Assembly: GCA_016792685.1 (NCBI GenBank) | Contig: JAEULQ010000066.1 | Span: forward strand, 26,184 to 90,183 | Source: Tabrizicola sp. | GTDB taxonomy: Bacteria; Pseudomonadota; Alphaproteobacteria; Rhodobacterales; Rhodobacteraceae | Direction: 5' to 3' | Length of the DNA: 64,000 nucleotides | Part shown: one piece after another, positions 44,104 through 53,959 of the stretch | How the letters are laid out: each line of letters starts with the position of its first letter | Numbering within the stretch: position 1 is the stretch's first letter | Translations under genes and position numbers: made by a program | The notes under the pieces: model-generated | The model's database searches: none | What the model was told of the DNA's origin: nothing | What the model saw: only the letters and a program-made list of their open reading frames with translations

Positions 44104-44892
44104 TCACAGGTTCTCGGCCTGCGGCATTCCAAGGACGTGGTAGCCGCCGTCGACGTGGATGATCTCGCCCGTGGTGCAGGCGCCGTAGTCCGAGCAGAGC
44201 CAGACCGCGGTGCCACCGATCGCTTCCAGCGTGGCATTGGCGCGCAGTGGCGTGTTGTCTTCGGTGTGGCGGAAGGTGGCACGAGCACCGCCGATGGCAG
44301 AGCCGGCCAGGGTCTTCATCGGGCCGGGAGAGATCGCGTTGACGCGAACCTTTTGCGGCCCGAGGTCATTGGCCAGGTAACGGGTTGCCGATTCAAGCGC
44401 CGCCTTGGCCACGCCCATGACGTTGTAGTTCGGAACGACCTTGTTCGAGCCCTGGAACGTCAGCGTGATCAGGCTGCCGCCCTGGGGCATCAGAGCCTCG
44501 GCGCGGCGGGCGATGTCGATGAAGCTGAAGCAGGAGATGTTCAGCGAGTTCAGGAAGTTGCCCTTGGTCGTGTTGATGAAGCGGCCGGTCAGTTCGTTCT
44601 TGTCAGAAAACGCGATGGCGTGGATGACGAAGTCAAGCGAGCCCCAGCGGCGGCCGATTTCAGCAAAGAGGCCGTCGAGGCTTTCCTCGTTGGTCACGTC
44701 GACATCGATCAGGAAGTCGGACCCGACGCTAGCGGCAAGGGGTTCGACCCGCTTGCCGAAGGCCTCGCCCTGGTAGCTGAAGGCAAGCTCTGCGCCCTCG
44801 GCCGCCAGCGCCGAGGCGATGCCCCAGGCGATGGAGCGTTCATTCGCGACACCCATGACAAGCCCGCGCTTGCCCTTCATCAGATCGGCCAT
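44104..44892 (-). CDS. fabI: Enoyl-[acyl-carrier-protein] reductase (NADH)
   Basis: 262 residues, the normal FabI size. It reduces trans-2-enoyl-ACP in each round of fatty acid elongation. The divergent SDR nucleotide motif GVANERSIAWGIA, HAIAFSDKNEL, and the catalytic Tyr-(x6)-Lys in YNVMGVAKAALE are all present, as is ISPGPMKTLAGSAI in the substrate-binding loop. It lies nine bases after fabB on the same strand, forming a fatty acid synthesis cluster with fabA upstream. Confidence 0.96.
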   Translation of the reverse strand: MADLMKGKRGLVMGVANERSIAWGIASALAAEGAELAFSYQGEAFGKRVEPLAASVGSDFLIDVDVTNEESLDGLFAEIGRRWGSLDFVIHAIAFSDKNELTGRFINTTKGNFLNSLNISCFSFIDIARRAEALMPQGGSLITLTFQGSNKVVPNYNVMGVAKAALESATRYLANDLGPQKVRVNAISPGPMKTLAGSAIGGARATFRHTEDNTPLRANATLEAIGGTAVWLCSDYGACTTGEIIHVDGGYHVLGMPQAENL

Positions 44893-44901
44893 GGTTGGTT
44901 C

Positions 44902-46131
44902 CTACCCGAGGTATTTCGACATGACGAGGGTCGCATTGGTGCCGCCGAAGCCGAAAGAGTTCGACAGGACCGAGTCGATGGAGACCTTGTCGCGCATCGT
45001 GGTCACGATCTCGCCCGGGTCGAGGCCGGGGTCGAGGGTCACGACGTTGGCCGACGCGGCGATGAAGTCGCCGTTCATCATGATCAGCGAATAGATCGCC
45101 TCCCAGACGCCCGCGCCGCCCAGACAGTGGCCGGTCAGCGATTTGGTCGAGGCAATGGCGGGCGTGGTGCCGCGCCCGAAGACGCGGCGGATGGCCTCGA
45201 CCTCGGTCACGTCACCGACCACGGTCGAAGTGCCGTGCGAGTTGATGTAGTCGATCTTCCGGTCCTTCGGCAGGGTAGACAGCGCCAGACGCATCGCCCG
45301 TTCACCGCCTTCTCCCGAGGGGGCCACCATGTCATGGCCGTCCGAAGTCGCGCCATAGCCGGTGACTTCGCCGTAAATCTTCGCGCCCCGGGCAAGGGCG
45401 TGGTTGAGCTCTTCCAGCACGACAACCCCGCCGCCACCTGCGATGACAAAACCGTCACGGTTGGCGTCATAGGTGCGCGACGCCGTTTCGGGCGCATCGT
45501 TGTACTTGGACGACATCGCCCCCATCGCGTCGAAAAGGCAGGAGAGGGTCCAGTCCAGTTCCTCGCCGCCGCCAGCGAAGACGATGTCCTGCTTGCCCAT
45601 CTGGATCAGTTCGGTGCCATTGCCGATGCAATGCGCCGAGGTGGAGCAGGCCGAGGTGATCGAGTAGTTCACGCCCTTGATCTTGAAGGGCGTGGCCAGG
45701 CAGGCCGAGACGGTCGAGGACATGCCCTTGGTCACGCCGAAGGGGCCGATGCGCTTGGGGCTTCCGGTCTCGCGGACGATGTTGTGGGCCTTGAAGAACG
45801 ACTTGGTCGAGGGTCCGCCGGACCCCACGATGATGCCCGTGCGGTCGTTGGAGATATCGGCTTCGGACAGGCCGCTGTCCTTCACCGCCTGGTCCATGGC
45901 GATGAAGGTATAGGCCGCACCATCGCCCATGAAACGCAGGTCGCGCTTGTCGATGTGGTCCTCCAGCACGATGTTCGGCTGGCCATGGACCCGGCAGCGG
46001 AAACCGTGCTCGGCATAGTCGGGGGCAAAGACGATGCCGGATTTCCCCGCACGGAGCGAGGCTTCGACCTCGGCTGCGGTGTTGCCGATGGACGAGACGA
46101 TCCCGATCCCGGTGATGACGACGCGGCGCAT
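44902..46131 (-). CDS. fabB: Beta-ketoacyl-[acyl-carrier-protein] synthase I
   Basis: 409 residues. The thiolase-fold condensing enzyme has the catalytic triad: Cys in [14 protein letters not shown], His in [11 protein letters not shown], and His in [11 protein letters not shown]. The FabB branch (rather than FabF) is supported by the start [16 protein letters not shown], the pairing with fabA and length. It extends the cis-3-decenoyl intermediate made by FabA, which is required for unsaturated fatty acids. It is followed by fabI after nine bases. Confidence 0.95.
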   Translation of the reverse strand: MRRVVITGIGIVSSIGNTAAEVEASLRAGKSGIVFAPDYAEHGFRCRVHGQPNIVLEDHIDKRDLRFMGDGAAYTFIAMDQAVKDSGLSEADISNDRTGIIVGSGGPSTKSFFKAHNIVRETGSPKRIGPFGVTKGMSSTVSACLATPFKIKGVNYSITSACSTSAHCIGNGTELIQMGKQDIVFAGGGEELDWTLSCLFDAMGAMSSKYNDAPETASRTYDANRDGFVIAGGGGVVVLEELNHALARGAKIYGEVTGYGATSDGHDMVAPSGEGGERAMRLALSTLPKDRKIDYINSHGTSTVVGDVTEVEAIRRVFGRGTTPAIASTKSLTGHCLGGAGVWEAIYSLIMMNGDFIAASANVVTLDPGLDPGEIVTTMRDKVSIDSVLSNSFGFGGTNATLVMSKYLG

Positions 46132-46197
46132 GGCGGCCCTCCTTCGTGACTTATGGCCTGTTTAGGGCAGAGGGGGGGAGGGGGCAAGGAGGTTGGG

Positions 46198-46629
46198 TCA
46201 GCTGGACGGGTCGGCTGCTGCAATCGCCGCAACCAGCTCTGCTTCCTTCCGGTCGGCCCTGCCGGTGCGGCCAAACATCAACCCCGCCGCGATGAAGTAC
46301 CATCCGAAGAGCCAGGGTGCGACAAGGCCGAGGGCAAGCAGCGCAAAGATCGAGTGGAACAAGTAGACCACGATCCCGAGGATTGCGCCAATCGACCCAC
46401 CCGACGCAAGCAGCGCTTGGGCGAGGAAGAACAGCACGAGACTGGGAATGCCGGCGAGCAGGAAGAACCAAAGACCCACTGTCAGGATGATCGGGAAGAT
46501 GGCCAGCGGTGCCATGCTTCGCGCAGTCCTTAGCGCGCAAAGCTCGCTCCGGTGGCGCTTAAGGGTGATCTTCCGCCACCATTGGAGAAGTTCGAACTTC
46601 ATCCAGAGCCAGGAAAGGGCCGTGCTCAC
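46198..46629 (-). CDS. Small membrane protein in the fabA-fabB interval
   Basis: 143 residues from a GTG at 46629 that overlaps the fabA TGA (GTGA), implying coupled translation; an ATG at 46602 is an alternative. Two or three hydrophobic segments are apparent: [35 protein letters not shown] and a third through [20 protein letters not shown], flanked by basic residues. It ends [13 protein letters not shown] do not recognise a family. Its position between fabA and fabB suggests a link to membrane lipid synthesis or simply operon carriage. Confidence 0.6.
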   Translation of the reverse strand: MSTALSWLWMKFELLQWWRKITLKRHRSELCALRTARSMAPLAIFPIILTVGLWFFLLAGIPSLVLFFLAQALLASGGSIGAILGIVVYLFHSIFALLALGLVAPWLFGWYFIAAGLMFGRTGRADRKEAELVAAIAAADPSS

Positions 46630-47159
46630 GCCTCGCTCAGCGCGACCTTCATGTCCTTGACGAGGTAGATCGTCTCGCCATCCGCCTCGACCCTTCCGTC
46701 GGCCACGCCCATCGTCAGGCGGCGGGTCTGCAGGGCCTTGGTGAAATCGACGTAGTAGGTGAGCTTCTTGCGGTCGGGGCGGACCATGCCGGTCAGCTTG
46801 ACCTCGCCCACGCCAAGCGCATAGCCGCGACCCTGCCAGCCGCGCCACCCGAGGTTGAAGCCGGTCAGCTGCCAAAGCCCGTCAAGGCCCAGGCATCCGG
46901 GCATGATCGGGTTGCCCGGGAAGTGGCAGTCGAAGAACCAGAGGTCGGGGGTGATGTCGAACTCGGCCACCACATGGCCCTTGCCGTGTTCGCCACGGTC
47001 TTCCGAGATATCGGTGATCCGGTCCATCATCAGCATTGGCGGCGCAGGCAACTGGGCATTGCCGGGGCCGAAAAGTTCGCCCCGCGCGCAGGCAAGGAGC
47101 GCGTCCTTGTCGAAGTAAGTCGGAAACGACGCCATCCCTTGTGGTCCCCCGATTGGCAT
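46626..47159 (-). CDS. fabA: 3-hydroxydecanoyl-[acyl-carrier-protein] dehydratase/isomerase
   Basis: 177 residues. FabA dehydrates 3-hydroxydecanoyl-ACP and isomerises the trans-2 to the cis-3 product, the branch point to unsaturated fatty acids. Active-site His is in [13 protein letters not shown] and the acidic partner in [14 protein letters not shown]. The start at 47159 was chosen for its strong GGGAGGG site seven bases upstream; a second ATG at 47135 ([10 protein letters not shown]) is possible. It is divergent from the MFS gene and is followed by the small membrane protein, fabB and fabI. Confidence 0.94.
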   Translation of the reverse strand: MPIGGPQGMASFPTYFDKDALLACARGELFGPGNAQLPAPPMLMMDRITDISEDRGEHGKGHVVAEFDITPDLWFFDCHFPGNPIMPGCLGLDGLWQLTGFNLGWRGWQGRGYALGVGEVKLTGMVRPDRKKLTYYVDFTKALQTRRLTMGVADGRVEADGETIYLVKDMKVALSEA

Positions 47160-47226
47160 TTCACCCTCCCTAGCATTTGGCGGGGAAGAGTGGCAAGCAT
47201 GGCCGCCTTGACGGCAGGAGGCTGGC

Positions 47227-48477
47227 ATGACGGCGTTGCAAAGGTTCATCACTGCGAGCGGCATGACGAACCTGGCAGATGGGATTGCGGTGGTGGCCTG
47301 GGGCTGGATCGCCTCGCTACTGACACGTGATGCGCTGCTTGTGGCGCTGGTGCCCGTGGCGCTGCGCCTGCCCTGGTTCCTGCTGGCCCTGCCCGCCGGG
47401 CTGGTCACCGACCGGGTCGACCGGCGGCAGTTGATCCTGCGGATGGATGCGGTGCGGGGTGTCGCTTTTGCGGGGGCGGCGCTGGCACTCTGGCTTGCGC
47501 TGCCGCTGGCTTCGGCCCCGGCAGAAGGTGTATCGAGCCCTGCGCTTTACTGGGCGCTCTTGGCTGCGGCCTTTGTCGTTGGGGGGGCCGAGGTCTTTCG
47601 CGACAACGCGGCCCAGACCATGCTGCCTTCGCTGGTCCCGGCCGAGCGGCTGGAGCGGGCGAATGGCCAGCTTTGGAGCGCCGAGCTTCTGACCAACGCG
47701 CTGATCGGTCCGGCGCTGGGTGCCTTCCTGATCGCGCTCTATTTGCCTCTCGCCTTCGGTCTGAATGCTTTGGCTTACGGGCTGGCCATGCTGATGGTGG
47801 CGGGGCTTGCCGGGCAGTTCCGACCGGTCCGAGGCGAGAGACGCGGCTGGAAGGCAGAGATCGGCGAGGGGGTGGAATTCTTGCGTCGGGCGCCGCTCTT
47901 GCGGACATTGGCCTGGACCACGGGGTTTTGGAACCTGTTCCACCAGATGATCGTGATCGCGGTCGTGCTGCACGCGCAGGAGAACCTCGGGCTATCGGCG
48001 CAGGCTTACGGCTTGACCCTTGCCGGTGGTGCGGTGGGAGGGATTGCCGGCAGCCTGATGGGTGAGCGGATCGCCCGTGCCCTTGGTCCGGCCCGGACGA
48101 TGCAGGTCATGCTGGCGGGTTCCGGGCCCTGCTTTCTTGGAATGGCCCTGGCGCCGGGGGCTTGGACGCTGGGCTTGTGCTTTGCCGCGATGGAGTTTTC
48201 GGGCTTCGTCTGGAACGTTGTCTCGGTCAGCACGCGGCAGCGGATGATCCCCAATGCGCTCCTCGGTCGGGTGAACAGCATCTACCGGCTTCTGGCCTGG
48301 GGGATGATGCCGGTGGGGCTGGCGCTGTCCGGACTTGTAGTGTCGCTGGGAGAGTGGGTGATGGCCCGCGAGGAAGCTCTGGTCCTTCCGTTCTGGGCGG
48401 CCGGTCTGGGATCGGTCCTGGTGACGCTGGCCGTCTGGCGGGGAATCCGACGCGGTTTTGCCGGGATTTCGGGGTGA
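47227..48477 (+). CDS. MFS transporter (EntS-like MFS_3 group)
   Basis: 416 residues, twelve predicted helices. The helix 2-3 loop is [15 protein letters not shown], the MFS signature [27 protein letters not shown] segment in the middle is characteristic of the MFS_3/enterobactin-exporter-like group. The substrate is unknown; being between fabA and an Irr-like iron regulator, a siderophore or lipid-related export role can be imagined but is unsupported. It is separated from the Irr-like gene by 74 bases. Confidence 0.83.
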   Translation: MTALQRFITASGMTNLADGIAVVAWGWIASLLTRDALLVALVPVALRLPWFLLALPAGLVTDRVDRRQLILRMDAVRGVAFAGAALALWLALPLASAPAEGVSSPALYWALLAAAFVVGGAEVFRDNAAQTMLPSLVPAERLERANGQLWSAELLTNALIGPALGAFLIALYLPLAFGLNALAYGLAMLMVAGLAGQFRPVRGERRGWKAEIGEGVEFLRRAPLLRTLAWTTGFWNLFHQMIVIAVVLHAQENLGLSAQAYGLTLAGGAVGGIAGSLMGERIARALGPARTMQVMLAGSGPCFLGMALAPGAWTLGLCFAAMEFSGFVWNVVSVSTRQRMIPNALLGRVNSIYRLLAWGMMPVGLALSGLVVSLGEWVMAREEALVLPFWAAGLGSVLVTLAVWRGIRRGFAGISG

Positions 48478-48551
48478 ATCTGTCGAATCCGCATTGAAAC
48501 AGTCGGGTTTGCGGCCCTATATCTGAAGAACTCGATGTCAGGGGCGGGCAT

Positions 48552-48962
48552 TTGACGGTTACCGAACGCAGTGCGGATTGGCTGAAGGCGGGGGGCCTGC
48601 GCCCCACGCGGCAGCGGCTTGCCCTAGCCGAGCTTCTGGTTGGCGACGGGCTGAATCGGCATGTGACGGCAGAAAGCCTTTTTGCCCTGTCCTCGGACGC
48701 GGGCGAACGGGTAAGCCTTGCCACCGTCTACAACACGCTGCGTGCCTTCTGTGAGGCGGGGTTGATGAACGAGGTCGTGGTCGATGGCTCGAAAAGCTAT
48801 TTCGACACCCGCACCGACGACCACCCGCATTTCTACTGGGAAGACAGCCACAGCCTGACCGATGCCCCAGCGGAAGAGCTGGAGATCGCAAGCTTGCCCA
48901 AAGTGCCCGACGGCATGGCAGTGGCGCGCGTCGATGTTGTGATCCGGCTGCGGAAAGCCTGA
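48552..48962 (+). CDS. irr: Fur-family regulator, Irr-like
   Basis: 136 residues from a TTG start; no in-frame ATG lies upstream. The winged HTH is LRPTRQRLALAELLV, then VSLATVYNTLRAFCEAGLMNEVVVDGSKSYFD, the Fur-superfamily recognition helix. The dimerisation part has the His cluster DDHPHFYWEDSHSLTD. In alphaproteobacteria the Irr branch senses iron status through haem and regulates iron and haem genes. The N-terminal haem regulatory motif of rhizobial Irr is absent, as in other Rhodobacteraceae. Located beside the fab cluster. Confidence 0.85.
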   Translation: MTVTERSADWLKAGGLRPTRQRLALAELLVGDGLNRHVTAESLFALSSDAGERVSLATVYNTLRAFCEAGLMNEVVVDGSKSYFDTRTDDHPHFYWEDSHSLTDAPAEELEIASLPKVPDGMAVARVDVVIRLRKA

Positions 48963-49276
48963 AGCGCCGAACCTTATCCCGAGGCTGGCGATATCGGCTG
49001 CGAGGGCACGCCGGGCTGTTCGTTAAGGGGAAAAGGGACCGCCCGGCGTGTCTTCGCAGTACTGAACCAGGAAAATGGCCGGTCCTGGCAACCACACGCC
49101 CGGACCGGCGACAAGAATGCGATGGCTGAAACCGTGGTTCGAAATGCGTGATGTCTTACGCTAGGTAACTTTTGCCATTTCCCCCCGATCCGCACTAGTT
49201 GCAGCGCACGGCGACGGGTTGCGTTGTCGTGCGGGAAGTTGCATCTGGTTGCATGGAAGGGTTTGGGACATCAGCC
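48963..49276. promoter_or_regulatory. Intergenic region with clustered GTTGC elements before the HTH gene
   Basis: 314 bases between the Irr-like gene and the HTH protein. In the last 80 bases GTTGC occurs five times in the same orientation (about 49198-49251), with a surrounding partial dyad CGCACGGCGAC / GTCGTGCG. This could be an autoregulatory site for the XRE-type protein downstream. Two GC-rich inverted segments near 49000-49110 (ACGCCGGGC/GCCCGGCGT and GCCGGTCC/GGACCGGC) may form a terminator for the Irr-like gene. No other gene seen. Confidence 0.4.
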
Positions 49277-50119
49277 ATGGATATCCCTGAAGATTTCGCG
49301 GGTCGGCTGCGGCTGGCACTGAAGCAGGCGAATGTCTCGCCCGCGGCCCTGGGGGCTGCGGTGGGCGTCGACAAGTCAGTGGTCTCGCGCTGGATCGGGG
49401 GACGGGTCCGTCCGACGCAGCACAATCTCGCCCGGATCGCGGGCGTGCTGGGCCAGGCCCTGCCGGGCTTTTCGGTCCTGGCGTTCGAGGCGCCGGGCCC
49501 CGAGTTCCGCGCGCTGGTGCAACTGGGAGCTCCGGTTGCGGCCGGGGAGACAGACCAGGCCCTGCCCATTCCCTTCGGCCATCTCGATGCCGCGCGGCGT
49601 GAGACGGCGCGGCGCGGGGCGGACTATTTCGGCCACTACATGATGTATTACTGGGCCTTCAGCGTGCCGGGCAAGTTCGCCCGCATGGCACTTATGCTGC
49701 GGCCCAAGGATGGGCTGATCGAGGCGCATTACGGGGCCGAGGGCTTTGCTTTCAAGGGCTGGGCGCTGCTCATGCTGAACCGGATGTATGTGATCTTCGC
49801 CGAAGAGCGCTTCGAGGCGATGGCGTTTCTGGTGATGAACGCCGGACAGCAGCCCAAGGCGCGCTTTATCACCGGGATCCTGTCCGGTCCCGCCGAGGGG
49901 CCGCTGATCCCGACCGCCTCGCCTGTAGTTCTGGTGCGCGTGCGCGACCTTTCCGGGGATCCGGCAGCGGATGAGGCGGCGCATCTGGCCGATTGCAGGC
50001 TTGACCCGTTCATCGCGCCTTCCGAGGCCCCGGCTGCGGCCAGGAGGAGCCTGGAGCAGGCCGTAGCGGCGCCGAAGCCTCTGTTGCAGGTGCCCTTCGC
50101 CAGCGGCGAGGACGGCTGA
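49277..50119 (+). CDS. XRE-type HTH protein with an unassigned C-terminal domain
   Basis: 280 residues from the ATG at 49277, chosen so that the HTH begins near residue 8; in-frame starts at 49253 and 49199 would only add residues without family resemblance. Residues about 5-62 form a Cro/C1-type HTH (LKQANVSPAALGAAVGVDKSVVSRWIGGRVRPTQ). The remaining 200 residues, including HYMMYYWAFSVPGKFARMAL and GFAFKGWALLMLNRMYVIF, do not match a domain I recognise and may bind a ligand. The protein is probably a DNA-binding regulator. It stands alone. Confidence 0.65.
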   Translation: MDIPEDFAGRLRLALKQANVSPAALGAAVGVDKSVVSRWIGGRVRPTQHNLARIAGVLGQALPGFSVLAFEAPGPEFRALVQLGAPVAAGETDQALPIPFGHLDAARRETARRGADYFGHYMMYYWAFSVPGKFARMALMLRPKDGLIEAHYGAEGFAFKGWALLMLNRMYVIFAEERFEAMAFLVMNAGQQPKARFITGILSGPAEGPLIPTASPVVLVRVRDLSGDPAADEAAHLADCRLDPFIAPSEAPAAARRSLEQAVAAPKPLLQVPFASGEDG

Positions 50120-50149
50120 AAAGGGCGGGGTCTCCCCCGCCCGCACTGG

Positions 50150-50689
50150 TCACTTCGGAACAAGCACCGTGTCCACGACATGGATCACGCCGTTCGACTG
50201 GTCGACATCGCCGATGGTCACGGTGCCGATGTTCTTCGATTCCGAATAGATCATCGCGGTGTCGCCCCTGAACTTGACCGAGAGCGCGTCGCCCGAGAGG
50301 GTCATGAGGTTCGCAAGCCCGTCCGAACCAACTTTGGCGCGCAGGTCGGCAAGCTTCAGGTCCCCGGCCACGACATGGGCGGTCAGGATCTTGGCCAGCA
50401 TCTCTTTGTTTTCCGGCTTCAGGAGCGTTTCGACCGTGCCGGCGGGCAGGGCCGCGAAAGCGTCGTTCACCGGAGCGAAGACGGTGAAGGGCCCCTCGCC
50501 CATCAGCGCATCGACCAGACCCGCGGCCTTCACGGCGGCGACAAGCGTGGTGTGGTCGGCCGAGTTCACAGCGTTTTCGACGATGTTCTTCGTCTCGTAC
50601 ATCGGCGCGCCGCCGACATCGGGGTTGGCGAAGGCGGCTTGCGACAGGGTAGCCAGCGCAACGGCGCCGAGGGTGGTTTTCAGGGACAT
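50150..50689 (-). CDS. Secreted fasciclin (FAS1) domain protein
   Basis: 179 residues. Signal peptide MSLKTTLGAVALATLSQAAFA, then a single FAS1 domain with NIVENAVNSADHTTLVAAVKAAGL, GPFTVFAPVNDAFAALPAGTVE, LTAHVVAGDL and the final GVIHVVDTVLVPK. GGAGAA precedes the ATG. Bacterial FAS1 proteins are periplasmic or surface proteins involved in adhesion or unknown matrix contacts. It is convergent with the XRE-type gene; the 60-base gap after its start holds no gene. Confidence 0.92.
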   Translation of the reverse strand: MSLKTTLGAVALATLSQAAFANPDVGGAPMYETKNIVENAVNSADHTTLVAAVKAAGLVDALMGEGPFTVFAPVNDAFAALPAGTVETLLKPENKEMLAKILTAHVVAGDLKLADLRAKVGSDGLANLMTLSGDALSVKFRGDTAMIYSESKNIGTVTIGDVDQSNGVIHVVDTVLVPK

Positions 50690-50797
50690 GATGTTCTCCA
50701 TTCGTCGGGACCAGCCGGCCGATCCGGCTGTCACGTTAGGAAGAACGGGGCGGGCACGCGGGAAGTTTCGCGGCGGGCGATCACGCCTCTGTGAGCC

Positions 50798-51667
50798 TTA
50801 GAACCACTGGCCGGGCTCCATCAGACCAAGATCCATGAGCTGCTGGCTGTGCCAGTCAAAGCGGACAGAGTTCGGCCAGCGGAAGGTCTGGATCGCGTGA
50901 CGCGAGCCGGGGTTGGTCCGCAAAGCCTTTGCGGTGCGAAAGGAACAGACCGCCGCCGTCAGGCTGTGATGCCAGCGGCAGGTGTAGGTGTTCATCTCTT
51001 CGTCCGACAGCGTGAAGTCAGGCTGAAGGCGCAGTCCCCGTTTGGCCCGGAAAAGCGAAATCCTGTCGATCTTGCGGCGAGAGAAGGGGATGTGTTCTTC
51101 GAACCTCCAGCGCAGGCCGCCGAAGAAATCAAGCTGCCGCTCCTTGGGTTGCCAGTCGCGCGCAGGGTCCTTGCGGGCCAGCGCATAGTAGCCAGAGCGG
51201 TCCAGCCAGGCGTCGCTGAGGGACACGGCATTGCTATCCTGCCCCAGATCTCCGGCATAAAGGTCGATGACATAGGTCAGCATCGCCTCGCGCCGTTCTT
51301 CGGAGTGGAAGGTCAGAAGCTCGCGCACCCGGCGCGTCTCGCAGAAGGGAAAGTAGAGGTACTCGGCATTGTGGCAGTAGTGCATCCAGGTGCCGGGAAG
51401 CTTGGCAATCGCCTGGTTTACAGCCGCAACCAGCGCACCTTCGGCATGGACATCATGGGCCACAACATGCACCCGCCCGCCATGCCCGGGGCTGACCTGG
51501 ACCGCCTCGGGGGCAAGCAGGATCACGTCGCGGAATCCGACTTTGACTAGATGCGCGAGTGTCGAGTCGATCTCGACCTCGTCCTCGGCCAGGACAATCG
51601 CCAGCGGCCCTTTGCCAAGGTCGGCGCGCTTGCGGTCAAGAAGGTCAGAGAGGCTGGGGTAGGGCAT
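50798..51667 (-). CDS. Family 2 glycosyltransferase-like protein
   Basis: 289 residues from the ATG at 51667; a TTG start at 51742 would add 25 residues. An N-terminal Rossmann-like part (PLAIVLAEDEVEIDSTLAHLVKVGFRDVILLAPE) and an MHYCHNAEYLYFPFCETRRVRELLTF segment in the middle resemble the glycosyltransferase family 2-like proteins common in Rhodobacteraceae, but no clear DxD is visible. The C-terminal half is rich in Trp, Arg and Phe. Function is unknown; a role in surface polysaccharide assembly is possible. It is divergent from miaB. Confidence 0.5.
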   Translation of the reverse strand: MPYPSLSDLLDRKRADLGKGPLAIVLAEDEVEIDSTLAHLVKVGFRDVILLAPEAVQVSPGHGGRVHVVAHDVHAEGALVAAVNQAIAKLPGTWMHYCHNAEYLYFPFCETRRVRELLTFHSEERREAMLTYVIDLYAGDLGQDSNAVSLSDAWLDRSGYYALARKDPARDWQPKERQLDFFGGLRWRFEEHIPFSRRKIDRISLFRAKRGLRLQPDFTLSDEEMNTYTCRWHHSLTAAVCSFRTAKALRTNPGSRHAIQTFRWPNSVRFDWHSQQLMDLGLMEPGQWF

Positions 51668-51902
51668 GAATGGTCCGGTCGGGTCGACACCAGATTCGGC
51701 GATCCGGCGGGCCGATGCAAGGTGTTGCGCGGACAAGTCCAATGGCCGTGTTTCCGCGGGGTCGATCCTGTCGGCAGAGCGATCCTTGCCAGGCGATCAC
51801 GGGAGGTTGGCAGGGATGTGGAAGCGACGGGCTGATCGCGGCGTTGCCCAGCCGCGCGCGAGGGTGTAAACGCCCGGCTCATCCCGCGAGGACAGGCCCC
51901 CG

Positions 51903-53222
51903 ATGACCGACGCCAAGAAGCTCTTCGTCAAGACCTACGGCTGTCAGATGAATGTCTACGACAGCGAGCGCATGGCCGAAGCCATGGGCGCGAAGGGATA
52001 TGTCACGACGGATGTGGTGGAAGAGGCGGACATGGTGCTGCTGAACACCTGCCATATCCGCGAAAAGGCGTCCGAGAAGCTCTATTCCGATCTGGGCCGG
52101 TTGCGGGGTCTGAAAGCCGCGAAGCCGGGGCTGAAGGTCGGCGTCGCGGGCTGCGTCGCCCAGGCCGAGGGCGAGGAAATCCTGCGCCGGTCGCCGGTCG
52201 TCGATCTGGTCGTCGGCCCGCAGGCCTACCACCGCCTGCCCGCAATGGTCGAGGCCGGGGGACGGCAAATCGATACCGACTTTCCGGTTGAGGACAAGTT
52301 CACGGCTCTGCCTGAACGCAAGACGATGCGCGGTCCGACGGCGTTTCTGACCGTGCAGGAGGGCTGCGACAAGTTCTGCGCCTTCTGCGTGGTGCCCTAC
52401 ACGCGGGGGGCGGAAGTCAGCCGCCCGGTTGCGCGGCTTTTGGACGAAGCACGGGGGCTCGTGGCGCAGGGCGTGCGCGAGATCACGCTTCTGGGCCAGA
52501 ACGTGAATGCCTACCATGGCGAGGGTCCGGGGGGCACCTGGGGCCTGGCCAGGCTGGTGCGGGAACTGGCGAAAGTCGAAGGGCTGGCCCGCATCCGCTA
52601 TACGACGAGCCACCCGAACGACATGGACGACGACCTAATCGCCGCCCATGGCGATCTGCCCGCATTGATGCCCTATCTGCACTTGCCGGTGCAGTCGGGC
52701 AGTGACCGGATCCTGAAGGCGATGAACCGCAAACACACGGCCGAAACCTATCTGCGGCTGGTGGAGCGCATCCGGGCCGCGCGGCCCGATATCCTGCTTT
52801 CCTCGGATTTCATCGTCGGTTTTCCGGGCGAAACCGATGCCGACTTCCGGGCGACGCTGGAGCTGATCCGGGCCGTGGGCTTTGGCGCGGCCTTCAGCTT
52901 CAAGTACTCGGCGCGTCCAGGCACGCCTGCCGCCGAAAAGACCCCGGTTCCCGCCGAATTGGCCGATGCAAGGCTGCAAGAGCTGCAGGCATTGATCACC
53001 GTACAGCAACGCGCCTGCCAGGAAGCCATGGTGGGCCGCGAAGTGAGTGTTCTTTACGAGAAGGCAGGGCGCCTGCCCGGTCAGATGGTTGGCAAATCCG
53101 ACCACCTGCACGCCGTTCATGTGCAGGATTCAAGTGGCAGAATCGGACAACTCGTGCGTGTCAGGGTGTCAGCTTCTTCGACAAATTCCCTGGCCGCCGA
53201 ACCAATTGGTGCCAGAGACTGA
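51903..53222 (+). CDS. miaB: tRNA-2-methylthio-N6-isopentenyladenosine synthase
   Basis: 439 residues. MiaB adds a methylthio group to i6A37 of tRNAs reading UNN codons. The N-terminal UPF0004 domain supplies one [4Fe-4S] cluster with Cys in YGCQMN, NTCHIRE and AGCVAQ. The radical-SAM cluster is in [15 protein letters not shown] (CxxxCxxC). A C-terminal TRAM domain follows from about residue 375. It precedes ompA-like, phoH, ybeY, corC and lnt genes, a conserved arrangement in alphaproteobacteria. Confidence 0.95.
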   Translation: MTDAKKLFVKTYGCQMNVYDSERMAEAMGAKGYVTTDVVEEADMVLLNTCHIREKASEKLYSDLGRLRGLKAAKPGLKVGVAGCVAQAEGEEILRRSPVVDLVVGPQAYHRLPAMVEAGGRQIDTDFPVEDKFTALPERKTMRGPTAFLTVQEGCDKFCAFCVVPYTRGAEVSRPVARLLDEARGLVAQGVREITLLGQNVNAYHGEGPGGTWGLARLVRELAKVEGLARIRYTTSHPNDMDDDLIAAHGDLPALMPYLHLPVQSGSDRILKAMNRKHTAETYLRLVERIRAARPDILLSSDFIVGFPGETDADFRATLELIRAVGFGAAFSFKYSARPGTPAAEKTPVPAELADARLQELQALITVQQRACQEAMVGREVSVLYEKAGRLPGQMVGKSDHLHAVHVQDSSGRIGQLVRVRVSASSTNSLAAEPIGARD

Positions 53223-53391
53223 CCAAGCGGGACTGTTGCAGATTGGTCAAAAGACAGGACTTGGGATCAACTTTCGCAGGTTTTCTGTTCTTTTGCCGGA
53301 TGAATTCCTTCTCTCTGCCCCATTCGATCTGCTTTATTGTGGCCAACGACGAAATGACCCGGCCGGGTTGGGTGAAGGAGTGGGGACGGTG

Positions 53392-53955
53392 ATGCAATTG
53401 GGGAGCATGCTGCGGCATGGGCTGTTTACGGCCGCCGCAAGCGCGTGCCTTGTCATCGGTCCGATGGCGATGGCGGATGAACCCGCAGTCTCGGGCAAGA
53501 TCGAATGGGGTGTCTGGATCGACCAGGATGGGTGTCAGCACTGGTGGGCTGATGGTGGTACCGAAGGCTATATGGTGCCGCGTCGCGATCCGAAGACCGG
53601 CAAGCCGGTCTGCTTGAAAGTGACGAGCTGCCTGACGGAAAGCACCGACACCTATTTCGCGACGGCCAGTGCCACACTGACAGCGACCGGCCGCTCGAAG
53701 CTTGAAGAATATTTCCGCCAGGCTGGTGCGTTCTCATACGAGATCGCCGGTCATACCGACAGCCGCGGGTCGGACGCCTATAACCAGGGCCTGTCCGAAG
53801 CCCGGGCGCAGGCCGTGGCCGAGGTGGCCCGCTCGGTCGGCGCGGCAGTCGACAGCGTTTCGGGCTATGGCGAGACGCAACCGGTCGCATCGAACGGAAC
53901 GACAAAAGGCATGGCGAAGAACCGCCGCGTCGAAGTTCTCTGCAAGAAGGGCTGA
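53392..53955 (+). CDS. OmpA-family protein with an N-terminal DGC-type motif
   Basis: 187 residues. A signal peptide is followed by a short region with DQDGCQHWWADGGTEGY then PRRDPKTGKPVC (about 45-74). From about residue 85 comes an OmpA-like peptidoglycan-binding domain with FATASATLTATGRSKLEE, AGHTDSRGSDAYNQGLSEARA and a C-terminal KNRRVEVLC. It should anchor in the outer membrane or periplasm by binding peptidoglycan. The first segment recurs in the next gene, a lipoprotein four bases downstream, so the pair is probably a functional couple. The 168 bases before it show no other gene. Confidence 0.85.
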   Translation: MQLGSMLRHGLFTAAASACLVIGPMAMADEPAVSGKIEWGVWIDQDGCQHWWADGGTEGYMVPRRDPKTGKPVCLKVTSCLTESTDTYFATASATLTATGRSKLEEYFRQAGAFSYEIAGHTDSRGSDAYNQGLSEARAQAVAEVARSVGAAVDSVSGYGETQPVASNGTTKGMAKNRRVEVLCKKG

Positions 53956-53959
53956 TCAG

